22,171 nucleotides of DNA from an uncultured Oscillospiraceae bacterium (GCA_900770015.1 CAAGIU010000021.1:1-22171); one strand, 5' to 3'; numbered from the stretch's first letter, positions 6,165 through 14,632 are shown. The notes: generated from the letters alone by a model not told the origin. A program made the numbers and translations.

Positions 6165-8336
6165 TTATTTTTTGATTTTCTGCAATGCGGCATTCAGCTG
6201 CTTCACCGTTTCAGCGGAGAAAACATTTTCGCCCGCTTTTTTCAGAAGAGATTGCAGGCTCATGGCTGCCTTCATTTTTTGAAGGCTGGCGTTCTGGCTG
6301 GCACTCCTGGCAACGTCGCCCCGGCTTGCCGTGGCCTTTGCCATGATGGCGTTCACCAGCTCCGCCGCCTGGGGATGCTGCTGCAGGGTGCCGATGGTAT
6401 CCCGGATGGAGTAGCAGCTGGAATCGAAATCCGCTTCATCAAACCAGTTTGCCACACTGCCGGTGTTGCCGAAGCGATAGGACGCATTTGGCTCCTGCAC
6501 TCTGCGAATGGTGATGCGATCCACGCAGTCCCCAGCCTTGGCTTCCACCGTGTGTTCCCCGGTCAGAGGAATGCGGAATTTGAAAACGGTCTTGCCGGAC
6601 TGGGTGCCCATCTCACTGCCGTCCACAATCAGGGTAACGGCGGGCTGGTTGGAATAGACCTTGATTTCGGTCTCCGCCTCGGCCCGATCCACATACCGGC
6701 TGCCGCAGAGGTGGACGAAGGGTTCTTCCTTGTTCCATGCAGCCTTGTAGAGATAGAAGGCATCCTTGCGCAGCTTCCGATCAAAGGTAACCAGGCCCTT
6801 CTGGTTCACGCCCTTCTTGCCGCCCTCGTCTCTGCCGTCGGCGGCAAAGTCAAAGAGGTTCCACAGGTGGGTGGCCCAGAGCCAGGGGCGCTCCTCGATC
6901 ATATGCAAAATATGCTCATGGTAGAGACACTGGTAGGATTCGGAATAATCGCCCTGCTCCGGCCTGGAGGACTGGAACCGCACATTGGCATCCGCACCGT
7001 ACTCCGAGAAGCCCATGCAGCGGTTGGGGAATTTTTCGTGGTATTCATCCAGGAAGCTGTCGTTCTGTTCCAGCTCGCCCAGATACCAGCCGAAGTACAG
7101 GTTATAGCTGCCCAGATCCGCAACGTCAATCAGTGGGCTCTCCTGTTCCAGCATGAAGGCATGGGCCATGGTGGTGGGGCGGGTAGCATCCAGCTCATGA
7201 CACAGGTCATTGAGCTGGCGGTGATTCTCCATCAGATCCTCGGTCATGCCGTGGACGGCAATCTCATTGCTCAGACCCCAGCAGCAGATGGCAGGGTGGT
7301 TATAGCACTGCGTCACCAGCTCCCGCATCTGGGAGAGGGTATTGGCTCTGCCGTTGGGCATATGCTGAGTGATGTAGGGAATCTCTGCCCAGACAAGGAT
7401 GCCGTTTTCATCGCAGAGGTCGTAAAATTCCTGGGCGTGCTGATAGTGGGCCAGGCGGACGGTGTTGGCACCGATTTCTCGGATGAATGCCATATCCTCC
7501 CGGTGCTCTTTGATTGTCAGCGCATTGCCCAGGCCCTTCCGGTCCTGATGGCGGCTGACACCCCGCAGGGGATAGGAACGACCGTTGAGCAGGAAGCCCT
7601 TCTGGGGGTCAAATTCCATAGTGCGGCAGCCAAAGCGGGCAGAAATTTCATCTCCGCTGTTCAGCTTTGCCGTGGCGGTGTACAGATAGGGGTCAGCCAC
7701 ACCGTCCCACAGGTGAACATTTTCCATGGTGAATTCCGCTTTTGCATAGCCGTCCCCAGTCGGGACGGTCTTTTCCTGCCCTGCCACGCAGACCGTTACA
7801 TCTCCGCCGGTCTGCCAGGTCTCCACGGTGACGAAGGCATTGCTTCCCTCCACCCTGGGTGTCACATGGATGCCGGTGAAGTGATTGGCAGGAACGGTGA
7901 TCAGCGTCACATTCCGGTACAATCCGCCATAGAAGGTGAAGTCCGCCTTCTGGGGGTATACATAGTCGTTTTCGGCATTGTTCACCGCCACGCACAGAAG
8001 ATTATCCGCTTCCAGTGCCTCCGTCAGGTCTGTCCGGAAGGTGGAAAAGCCCCCCTCGTGGTGGTTCAGCTTCCTGCCGTTCAGATAGACATCGGCGATG
8101 TTGGCAGCGCCGTCGATCTGCAAAATAGCTCTGCCGCCCTCCTCCAGCTGCGGCTTGGCAAATGCCTTGCAGTACAGGGCGGTGCCCCGCCAGTAGTCGT
8201 TGCCGCCGTCCTGGCCGTCGATGGCGTTCCAGGTGTGGGGAAGGGTCACACGCTCCCAGTTTTCCGGCAAAGCGCCGGGGATTTCCTCTGTTTTGGCAAA
8301 CCGCCAATCGCTGTTAAAATTGATACAGTTGCGCAT
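6165..8336 (-). CDS. GH2 beta-galactosidase-like enzyme with helical C-terminal tail
   Basis: This 723-residue GH2 enzyme has its N-terminal jelly roll at about 1-150 (TLPHTWN, FTFYGGLYRNV), an Ig-like domain at 150-240 and the TIM barrel at 245-540. The acid/base is Glu358 in WGLSNE and the nucleophile Glu445 in GFSEYG. A further sandwich domain spans about 550-615. The last 85 residues (about 640-723) are predicted helical and rich in Ala, Lys, Gln and Leu, a tail that I associate with clostridial GH2 and GH3 proteins. There is no secretion signal. Beta-galactosidase is the best guess, beta-glucuronidase or alpha-arabinosidase being possible in this family. A GGAAAGGA site precedes the ATG at 8336, and the gap to the GH3 gene is 34 bases. 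Confidence 0.9.
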   Translation of the reverse strand: MRNCINFNSDWRFAKTEEIPGALPENWERVTLPHTWNAIDGQDGGNDYWRGTALYCKAFAKPQLEEGGRAILQIDGAANIADVYLNGRKLNHHEGGFSTFRTDLTEALEADNLLCVAVNNAENDYVYPQKADFTFYGGLYRNVTLITVPANHFTGIHVTPRVEGSNAFVTVETWQTGGDVTVCVAGQEKTVPTGDGYAKAEFTMENVHLWDGVADPYLYTATAKLNSGDEISARFGCRTMEFDPQKGFLLNGRSYPLRGVSRHQDRKGLGNALTIKEHREDMAFIREIGANTVRLAHYQHAQEFYDLCDENGILVWAEIPYITQHMPNGRANTLSQMRELVTQCYNHPAICCWGLSNEIAVHGMTEDLMENHRQLNDLCHELDATRPTTMAHAFMLEQESPLIDVADLGSYNLYFGWYLGELEQNDSFLDEYHEKFPNRCMGFSEYGADANVRFQSSRPEQGDYSESYQCLYHEHILHMIEERPWLWATHLWNLFDFAADGRDEGGKKGVNQKGLVTFDRKLRKDAFYLYKAAWNKEEPFVHLCGSRYVDRAEAETEIKVYSNQPAVTLIVDGSEMGTQSGKTVFKFRIPLTGEHTVEAKAGDCVDRITIRRVQEPNASYRFGNTGSVANWFDEADFDSSCYSIRDTIGTLQQHPQAAELVNAIMAKATASRGDVARSASQNASLQKMKAAMSLQSLLKKAGENVFSAETVKQLNAALQKIKK

Positions 8337-8370
8337 CGTCCTGTCCTTTCCCGAAAAAGTGGTACGGTGG

Positions 8371-10623
8371 TTATTGATTCAGCATGTCGATCAGGTCATC
8401 CAGCTGCGGGAAGGTCATCACGCCGTAGGTGACCAGAGAGCAAAGGGGCATTTCCGTCATCATGGATTTGACGATCTTATCGCTGCCCTCGCCCATATTT
8501 TTCTCGTTGTCTGCGGTTGCGGCCTGCGCGTGCGCCTTGCGGGCTGCGATCATCTGCTCCACAAAGGCCTTGCCCTTGGGGAAGCGGGTCAGTTCCCCGA
8601 TGGTGGTCAGCCGGGTGACCGTTATGGGGATTTCCGCAGTTCCGGTCACGGTAACAGGGGCACTCAGGCAGATTTCCCGGCTGGATTTGCCGATATCCAG
8701 GAAGAATCTGCCGCTCTCCACAAACCAGTCGTGGAGCTTCACCTCGTAATAGGCAAAGCTGCGCTTGTCCAGAGTGAAGGTGACCTCCTTTTCTTCGCCG
8801 GGGTTCAGGAATACCTTTTGGAAGCCCTTCAGCTCCCGAATGGGACGGCGGACGGAGCTCTCCTCATCCCGGACGTACAGCTGCACAGCCTCCCCGCCGG
8901 GGACATTGCCCACGTTTTTCACCGTGCAGGTGACCGTCAGGGTGTCGGTATCGTCCATTTCCGTCCGGCTGAGCTTCAAATCGCTGTAGGCGAACTGGGT
9001 ATAGGACAGGCCGTAGCCGAAGGGGAACAGCACGTCCATCTGCTTCTTGTCATAGTAGCGGTAACCGATATAAATGCCCTCGGCATAGACGGGCTTGCCG
9101 TCCTCGCCGGGGAAATTCAGGTAGCTGGGGTTATCGGAGAACTTCCGGGGCCAGGTTTCGCTGAGCTTGCCGGAGGGGTTGACCTCGCCGTAGAGCAGCT
9201 GAACCGCTGCCTCGCCCACACGCTCGCCGCCCAGCGCCATATACAGCACCGCCTTGACCTGATCCAGCCAGGGAAGCTCCATGGCGCTGCCTCCGTGGAG
9301 CACCACCACGGTATTGGGGTTCACGGCTGCCACCGCGCAAATCAGAGCATTCTGGTTGCCGGGCAGCTCCATCGTCTCCCGGTCACCGCCCTCGGATTCA
9401 TAGCTGTCCGGCTGACCGGCAAAAATCACGGCATACGCGGAATTCCTTGCCGCCTCCACCGCCTCTGCCAACAGCTGAGCGGCATTGTCCTCCCGGTGGA
9501 CATCGTAGCCCTGGGCGTAGACGATCTCCCGGCCCTGGGCTGCCTCCACGGCGCTGACAGGATGGGGCACATTGATATGGCTGGAGCCTGCGCCCTGGAA
9601 CCGGGGCTTCGCGGCAAATTCGCCGATAAATGCTGCTTTTCCGGCTTTCAGAGGGAGAATACCCTCATTTTTCAGCAGGACAGCACACTGCGCCGCCAGC
9701 TTTCCGCTGAGGCTGCTGTTTGCTGCCCGATCGATTTGCGTATCAGGCTTCCGTTTGGCCTGGCAGTCCAGCGCGAATTGCAGCATATTGCGGACGGCCT
9801 TGTCCAGGTCTGCTTCGCTGAGGGTGCCGTTCTTCACAGCCTCCACGATCAGATCATCCTGGGTGCCGGGGCCGCCGGGCATTTCCAGGTCCAGGCCAGC
9901 CTGAAGGCCCTTGACCCGGGACTTGACGGCACCCCAGTCGGTGACCACAAAGCCCTTGTAGCCCCACTTGTCCCGGAGCACATCCGTCAGCAGCATTTTA
10001 TTCTCAGCGCAGAACACATCGTTGATTCCGTTGTAGGCGCACATGATGCCGCGGGTGCCGCCCTGCTTCACCGCTGCCTCAAAGGCAGGCAGATAAATTT
10101 CGTGGAGGGTGCGCTCATCCATCTGACTGGAGCCGCTCATGCGGCGGGTCTCCTGGTTGTTGGCAGCGAAATGCTTGACACAGGCCGCCACGCCCTGGGC
10201 CTGCAGGCTCTGAATATAGGCAGCGCCCAGCTCGCCCGCCAGGTAGGGGTCTTCGGAGAAATATTCAAAATTTCTGCCGCACAGGGGACTGCGCTTCATG
10301 TTCAGGCCCGGCCCCAGCAGCATGCCCACATCCTCCGCCTGGCACTCCCTGCCCAGAGCGGTGCCCAGGGTGTGCAGCACCTCCCGGTCAAAGGAGTTTG
10401 CCAGGGCACTGGCGGTGGGGTAGCAGTTGGTTTCGATGCTCACGTTGATGCCCAGATGATCTCCTTCCCCCTCCTGCTTGCGCAGACCGTGGGGCCCATC
10501 ACACATCATCACCTGGGGAATCCCCAGCCGCTGAATGGCTTTCGTATGCCAGAAATCCCTGCCGGAGCAGAGGGAGGCTTTTTCTTCCAATGTCATTTGG
10601 GACAGGATTTTCTCAAGATCCAT
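8371..10623 (-). CDS. GH3 beta-glucosidase-like enzyme with Fn3-like domain and helical tail
   Basis: This 750-residue GH3 enzyme has the standard three-part layout. The TIM barrel occupies 1-280, with KHFAANNQE at 150-158 and the nucleophile Asp229 in VVTDWGA. The alpha/beta sandwich spans 310-500, with the acid/base motif YESEGGDR at 408-415 (Glu409 or Glu411). An Fn3-like domain lies at about 575-650 (VQLYVRD, LNPGEEKEVTFTL). Residues 662-750 form an extra tail ending in a helical segment with MTEMPLCSLV and DDLIDMLN. No signal peptide is present, so it is intracellular. The likely activity is exo-acting beta-glucosidase or a related beta-glycosidase. The ATG at 10623 has AAAGGAG 7 bases upstream, and the previous GH3 gene stops 12 bases away. 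Confidence 0.93.
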   Translation of the reverse strand: MDLEKILSQMTLEEKASLCSGRDFWHTKAIQRLGIPQVMMCDGPHGLRKQEGEGDHLGINVSIETNCYPTASALANSFDREVLHTLGTALGRECQAEDVGMLLGPGLNMKRSPLCGRNFEYFSEDPYLAGELGAAYIQSLQAQGVAACVKHFAANNQETRRMSGSSQMDERTLHEIYLPAFEAAVKQGGTRGIMCAYNGINDVFCAENKMLLTDVLRDKWGYKGFVVTDWGAVKSRVKGLQAGLDLEMPGGPGTQDDLIVEAVKNGTLSEADLDKAVRNMLQFALDCQAKRKPDTQIDRAANSSLSGKLAAQCAVLLKNEGILPLKAGKAAFIGEFAAKPRFQGAGSSHINVPHPVSAVEAAQGREIVYAQGYDVHREDNAAQLLAEAVEAARNSAYAVIFAGQPDSYESEGGDRETMELPGNQNALICAVAAVNPNTVVVLHGGSAMELPWLDQVKAVLYMALGGERVGEAAVQLLYGEVNPSGKLSETWPRKFSDNPSYLNFPGEDGKPVYAEGIYIGYRYYDKKQMDVLFPFGYGLSYTQFAYSDLKLSRTEMDDTDTLTVTCTVKNVGNVPGGEAVQLYVRDEESSVRRPIRELKGFQKVFLNPGEEKEVTFTLDKRSFAYYEVKLHDWFVESGRFFLDIGKSSREICLSAPVTVTGTAEIPITVTRLTTIGELTRFPKGKAFVEQMIAARKAHAQAATADNEKNMGEGSDKIVKSMMTEMPLCSLVTYGVMTFPQLDDLIDMLNQ

Positions 10624-10635
10624 GGCAATTCTCCT

Positions 10636-13038
10636 TTACTGCACCTGTGCCTCGGCCCAGAAGCTCCGGGATTTGCCTTCGACCCAGGCATCACCGGTGA
10701 CGGTGACGGTGTCTTCCAGGCGAATATCCTCAGAGGAGGCGCAGATGCGGATATTCAGCTTGCCGTGCTCCACCTTCCAACGCATATCCCGATCCAGGAA
10801 GGCCAACTGGCTAAGCTTCAGGGTGAAGGAAACCGTCTTTTCCTCACCGGGGTTCAGATCCACTCTGGCAAAGCCCTGCAGCTCCTGCACCGGGCGGCAC
10901 ATGGTGGCGTAGGGGTCGCTTACATACAGCTGCACCACCTCGGTGCCGGAAACCGCGCCGGTATTTCTGACCCTGCAGGAAACCGTCAGCATATCCTCGG
11001 GGGCCAGCTCCCTGGCGCTGAGTGTCATATCGGAATAAGCAAAGCTGGTATAGCTCAGTCCAAAGCCAAAGGGATAGCGGGGCTTGTGGCTCATATCCAC
11101 ATAGTTGGCAAAGCCGATGCTGTCGCCCTGGTGCCAGGCAGAGCCATTGGGATGGTTATAGTAAATGGGCAGCTGACCGGCGCACCGGGCCACAGTAACG
11201 GGCAGCTTGCCGCTGGGATTCACAGCACCCCGCAGCACCTCCGAAATCGCCTGGGCACCGCATTCGCTGGGGCTCCAGCATTCCAGAAGGGCATTCAGAT
11301 TTTCATCGGCGATGTCGCTGGAGCAGGGGCGGCCATTGAAGTGGATGCCCACCATGGGGATGCCCAGCTCTTTCAGCCGCACAATCAGCTTTTCCTGGCA
11401 CTCCGGCAGGCCAATGTCCACCGCGTCCACGCCCTCACCCATGCTGGCAATGGAGCTGGTGCCGTGCTTGCCCCCCAGGCACATCAGAATCAAGTCCGCA
11501 TCCCGGCAGGCTTCCACGGCTTCATCGTGGTGGGAGCAGTCCGGGCCGGCAATGGGATAGCCGAAGGAATAGACAAATTCCGTATCCGGGCAGTCCGCTT
11601 TCAGCTGCTCCAGCAGGCTCCGGCACTCTGGCTTCTGGCGGCGGAGCATCTCATCGAAAACGGGGGAATTGTCCGGCTGAATCAGGGTACCGGGGATGGG
11701 CGTATACACGCCGGTCTGCCAGGGCTTGGGTTCCACGCCCGCCATGGAAGCATTGGCGGCGAACACGCCCTCCGCCATGCTCATGTGGGTATAGCCGCCG
11801 AAGAAGATCCGGGCATTGACCGCCTGGCCGCCGATGACGGCAACCTTTTTCACAGGCTTCATAGGCAGAACGCCGTCATTTTTCAGCAGAACCAGACTTT
11901 CCCGGGCAGACTGCAGCGTCACCTGGAAGTCCTCGGCATTGTGCAGCTGCGCCTTCAGTGCTTCACCGGTCATGGCAAAGGGATGCTCAAACAGACCCAT
12001 GCGGAATTTGGCAGTCAGCACCCGCAGGCAGGCCCGGTCAACGTACTTTTCCTCCAGCTTGCCGTCCCGGACATACTGAACCAGATTCATGTTATAGCAA
12101 TCCGGCATGGGACATTCCTGATCCATACCGGCTTCCAGGGCCATCTTTCCGGCCTCCAGCATATCCTCTGCCGCGTGCTGGAACTTGTGGACATTGGAAA
12201 CGCCGCCGTAGTCGGAGAACACCACGCCCTCAAAGCCCATCTCCTCCCGGAGCAGGCCGGTCAGCAGATGCTTGCTGGTGTGGACAGGCTCGCCGTTGAT
12301 GGTGCAGTAGCAGGGCATCACACCCTTCAAGCCGGCTTCGGTGATGGCAGCCTGGAAGGGCTTGGCGTAGATCTCCCGCAGGCTCCGCTCGGGCACATCG
12401 GCATGGGTACCGTGGATACCGGCAGCTGCCTGGTGGAAGCCCAGGAAATGCTTGGCAACGGCATCGGTATGCCGCCCGTCCACCTCGCCGGACTGGACAC
12501 CGGCAGTATAGGCGCTGCCCATCGCCGCGCAGAGGGTGGGATCCTCGCCATAGCTTTCTCCCTGGCGGCCAAAGCGGGCATCCCGGGACACATCCAGCAC
12601 AGGAGCCAGGGTGTGGGTAATGCCCATGGCCTTTTCCTGACGGCCTACGATCTCACCGATTTTCCGTTCCAGCTTGGGATTCCAGCCGGAGCCGCGGCCA
12701 ATGCCTGCGGGGAAGCTGGTGGTATCCTGAAACAGGGCACCGCAGAGACCCTCCATGTGGAAAACAGCCGGAATGCGATGGGGAGATGCGGCCATCACCG
12801 CCTCCTGATAGGCCCGCTGGAAGGCAGCGCAGTCATCCGGCGTGTGGAGCACCCGCATTTCCAGCATGCCCACCTGGCCGATGCCATAGGGGATGAAGGC
12901 CGGCACCCGGGGCAGGGAGGCCAGATCCTTGGCAAATACGCAGCTGAGCTGTCCCATTTTCTCTTCCAGGCTCATTTTGCCCAAAAGATCTTCTGCCCGC
13001 TCCTCGGGGGTCAGGGAAGGGTTCAAATACTTTTCCAT
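10636..13038 (-). CDS. GH3 beta-glycosidase (beta-glucosidase/beta-xylosidase-like)
   Basis: This 800-residue GH3 enzyme is clearly different from its neighbour. Barrel motifs include GRQGESYGEDP (157-167), AKHFLGFHQ (195-203) and the nucleophile Asp276 in VVFSDYGG. The second domain carries GEGVDAVDIGLP (534-545) with probable acid/base Glu535. The Arg normally found two residues after the second Gly of this motif is Ala here, which may tune specificity. An Fn3-like domain closes the protein (about 690-780), without the helical tail of the other GH3. It has no signal peptide and is cytoplasmic. Beta-glucosidase and beta-xylosidase are both possible. The ATG at 13038 is preceded by AAAAGGAG at 8 bases, which overlaps the stop of the membrane-protein gene. 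Confidence 0.92.
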   Translation of the reverse strand: MEKYLNPSLTPEERAEDLLGKMSLEEKMGQLSCVFAKDLASLPRVPAFIPYGIGQVGMLEMRVLHTPDDCAAFQRAYQEAVMAASPHRIPAVFHMEGLCGALFQDTTSFPAGIGRGSGWNPKLERKIGEIVGRQEKAMGITHTLAPVLDVSRDARFGRQGESYGEDPTLCAAMGSAYTAGVQSGEVDGRHTDAVAKHFLGFHQAAAGIHGTHADVPERSLREIYAKPFQAAITEAGLKGVMPCYCTINGEPVHTSKHLLTGLLREEMGFEGVVFSDYGGVSNVHKFQHAAEDMLEAGKMALEAGMDQECPMPDCYNMNLVQYVRDGKLEEKYVDRACLRVLTAKFRMGLFEHPFAMTGEALKAQLHNAEDFQVTLQSARESLVLLKNDGVLPMKPVKKVAVIGGQAVNARIFFGGYTHMSMAEGVFAANASMAGVEPKPWQTGVYTPIPGTLIQPDNSPVFDEMLRRQKPECRSLLEQLKADCPDTEFVYSFGYPIAGPDCSHHDEAVEACRDADLILMCLGGKHGTSSIASMGEGVDAVDIGLPECQEKLIVRLKELGIPMVGIHFNGRPCSSDIADENLNALLECWSPSECGAQAISEVLRGAVNPSGKLPVTVARCAGQLPIYYNHPNGSAWHQGDSIGFANYVDMSHKPRYPFGFGLSYTSFAYSDMTLSARELAPEDMLTVSCRVRNTGAVSGTEVVQLYVSDPYATMCRPVQELQGFARVDLNPGEEKTVSFTLKLSQLAFLDRDMRWKVEHGKLNIRICASSEDIRLEDTVTVTGDAWVEGKSRSFWAEAQVQ

Positions 13039-13042
13039 AATA

Positions 13043-13558
13043 CTAACTCCTTTTCTTTTTGCCGCCCATTGCGGACATGATTATGCGCTCAGCGCCGTTG
13101 ACGATCAGATTGATACCGGTCACCACCCAGGCCATTGTGCCTGGCTCCCGGCCCAGGAAAAAGAGAGCCGCACCCAGGGCTGCCGCCAGAATGCCGCAGT
13201 TTTGGGCGAAGCCGGAGGGAATCGCCATCAGGGAGGTGCCGTTGAACACCAGATACACGGCAAAAACTGCCGCAAATTCCTTCCAGTCCTGCCGGGCGAA
13301 GCACAGTGCGAAGAAAGACAGCAGGATGGTCTCCGCAATGGCCATGGTCAGCACATTGGTGTTCTTTATGTGCTCAAAATGCTTGGTAACAAAATAGCTC
13401 TCATAGTGCAGTGCCGTGTTGATGATCATGACAGCACTGACTGCGAACAGACTTTGCATCTGGCCTAACATCGCCGCAATGCCCAGCAAAGCGGCAATCA
13501 CGCCGCAGGCCATGGCAAGGATGGCACTTTTCTTGTATCGAGACAGCCAGGCAGTCAC
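13043..13558 (-). CDS. Six-helix membrane protein, DUF308/HdeD-like
   Basis: This protein of about 171 residues has roughly six hydrophobic helices (11-31, 36-52, 70-88, 95-112, 121-135, 141-160) and a basic end (KKKRS). The paired helices with VFNG and INLIVNGAERI resemble the short repeat of DUF308, the family of HdeD acid-stress proteins. No catalytic or transport motif is visible. I chose GTG at 13558 over ATG at 13564: AGGAGG (13566-13571) is 7 bases from the GTG but only 1 from the ATG, and the GTG makes a 4-base GTGA overlap with the stop of the SDR gene, typical of translational coupling. Its place between the SDR and the glycosidases suggests a role in the same process, perhaps membrane tolerance or movement of the product, but this is a guess. 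Confidence 0.75.
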   Translation of the reverse strand: MTAWLSRYKKSAILAMACGVIAALLGIAAMLGQMQSLFAVSAVMIINTALHYESYFVTKHFEHIKNTNVLTMAIAETILLSFFALCFARQDWKEFAAVFAVYLVFNGTSLMAIPSGFAQNCGILAAALGAALFFLGREPGTMAWVVTGINLIVNGAERIIMSAMGGKKKRS

Positions 13559-14523
13559 CTCCATTCCTCCTGTTTCCCACGCCGGAGCATTTCCGGCACA
13601 GCCCTTGCCAGCTCCTCCACCGTCCACATGCTGTCCTTGTGAATTCCCCGGACGCGGACGGGATCGGAATAGAAGCTCATCTTGTTGGATGCCTTTACAT
13701 CGAATACCACGCCGTTGATCCAGCCTGCTTCCTCGGTGCAAAGGTAGGCCAGCATGGGCCCCAGGTTCTCGGCGGGGCCGTGGTTGGCTTCCACTTCCTT
13801 CCGCTTTTCCTCCGGCATGGTCAGCTTCTTCCCCAGCCGCTCCTCCATGGTACGAACCATTTTGTTGAACTCCACCACGTGTCCGGGGGAATTGGCCTCA
13901 GGGCAGTAGACATTCACCGTGATGCCGTGGGGTGCCAGCTCTGCCGCTGCCGCCTTGCTCAGACCCACCACCCCCGCATTGCCCGCGGAGTAGGCACACA
14001 GATTGGGGACGCCTGTCCAGGCACCGGAGGCGCAGTTCAGGATTCTGCCGAAGCCCTGCCGCGCCATGATGGGGGCTGCAAAGTGCATGGTGTTGTAGGC
14101 ACCCTTCATTTTGGCGATGGTCATGTAGTCAAACTGCTCCTCGGTGGTGGTCAGGATGGTGCCCTGGCCCAGACCGGCGGCGTTGTTCACCAGAATATCC
14201 AGCCGTCCATAGGTCTCCATGGCAAATTCCACCATGCGGCGGGCAGTATCGTGGTCGCCCACATCGCCGTAGAAGGCAGCCGCCTCGCCGCCTTCCCTGC
14301 GGATCAGCTCTGCGGTGGATTCCGCATCCCCCCGGAGGGAGCACATTTTCCGGTATTCCTCCTCCGGCATATCCTCCCGCCGGTAGCGCGATGCACCGCC
14401 GGGCTTGCGGTTGTTGGTAATGACCTTGCAGCCCTCGCGGGCAAGCCCCAATGCGATGCCTCGGCCAATGCCCTGGCCGGAGCCGGTGACAATGGCAACT
14501 TTTCCAAGTAAACTGTTTCCCAC
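13555..14523 (-). CDS. Short-chain dehydrogenase/reductase with altered active-site tetrad
   Basis: This NAD(P)-binding Rossmann enzyme of the classical SDR superfamily has about 322 residues counted from GTG 14523, longer than the usual 250. It shows TGSGQGIG (13-20), NNAAG (113-117), the catalytic Ser166 in NCASGAW and Tyr178 in AYSAGNAG. The Lys expected four residues after Tyr is Asn182, and the Asn of the N-x-K-G helix is Lys138. A 30-residue insert follows the second strand (about 40-75), and the C-terminus is extended by some 50 residues; both recall hydroxysteroid-dehydrogenase-like SDRs. The GTG is preferred over the ATG at 14541 because AGGAGG sits 8 bases before it. It is the first gene of the large operon, so it may act on the sugar or aglycone released by the hydrolases. 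Confidence 0.85.
   Translation of the reverse strand: MGNSLLGKVAIVTGSGQGIGRGIALGLAREGCKVITNNRKPGGASRYRREDMPEEEYRKMCSLRGDAESTAELIRREGGEAAAFYGDVGDHDTARRMVEFAMETYGRLDILVNNAAGLGQGTILTTTEEQFDYMTIAKMKGAYNTMHFAAPIMARQGFGRILNCASGAWTGVPNLCAYSAGNAGVVGLSKAAAAELAPHGITVNVYCPEANSPGHVVEFNKMVRTMEERLGKKLTMPEEKRKEVEANHGPAENLGPMLAYLCTEEAGWINGVVFDVKASNKMSFYSDPVRVRGIHKDSMWTVEELARAVPEMLRRGKQEEWR
13566..13571 (-). promoter_or_regulatory. Ribosome binding site that sets the DUF308 gene start
   Basis: A perfect AGGAGG on the minus strand lies inside the last codons of the SDR gene. It is 7 bases from GTG 13558 and only one base from ATG 13564, so it favours the GTG start that overlaps the SDR stop. Confidence 0.65.
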
Positions 14524-14531
14524 AATCGATT

Positions 14532-14537
14532 CCTCCT
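14532..14537 (-). promoter_or_regulatory. Ribosome binding site that sets the SDR gene start
   Basis: A perfect AGGAGG on the minus strand falls within codons 2-3 of the longest SDR open frame. It is 8 bases from GTG 14523, while ATG 14541 has only a weak GGAAA before it. The true start is therefore probably the GTG. Confidence 0.65.
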
Positions 14538-14553
14538 GCATTTTCCTGATTGT

Positions 14554-14582
14554 ATTCTACCGAATTGACAGCAGAAAAACTA
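14554..14582 (-). promoter_or_regulatory. Possible promoter of the large glycosidase operon
   Basis: On the minus strand TAGAAT (14559-14554) makes a fair -10 box, with an overlapping alternative TACAAT (14554-14549). The -35 position at 17 bases holds TAGTTT, a poor match. If real, transcription starts near 14547, just upstream of the SDR ribosome binding site. A weak -35 would fit an activator-dependent promoter, but the evidence is thin. Confidence 0.3.
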
Positions 14583-14632
14583 TCAGGATTTCGGCCTGTT
14601 CTATGGCATTTGCGATATAGTGATGAATTTTG

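Noticed and set aside
6126..8432. A 768-codon plus-strand open frame opposite the 723-residue GH2
   Set aside because: It mirrors the codon bias of the GH2 gene, has no recognisable motif and spans gene boundaries.
8200..13080. A 1626-codon plus-strand open frame opposite the two GH3 genes
   Set aside because: The minus-strand genes show clear GH3 motifs over their full length with ribosome binding sites. The antisense frame has no family resemblance and is a side effect of codon bias.
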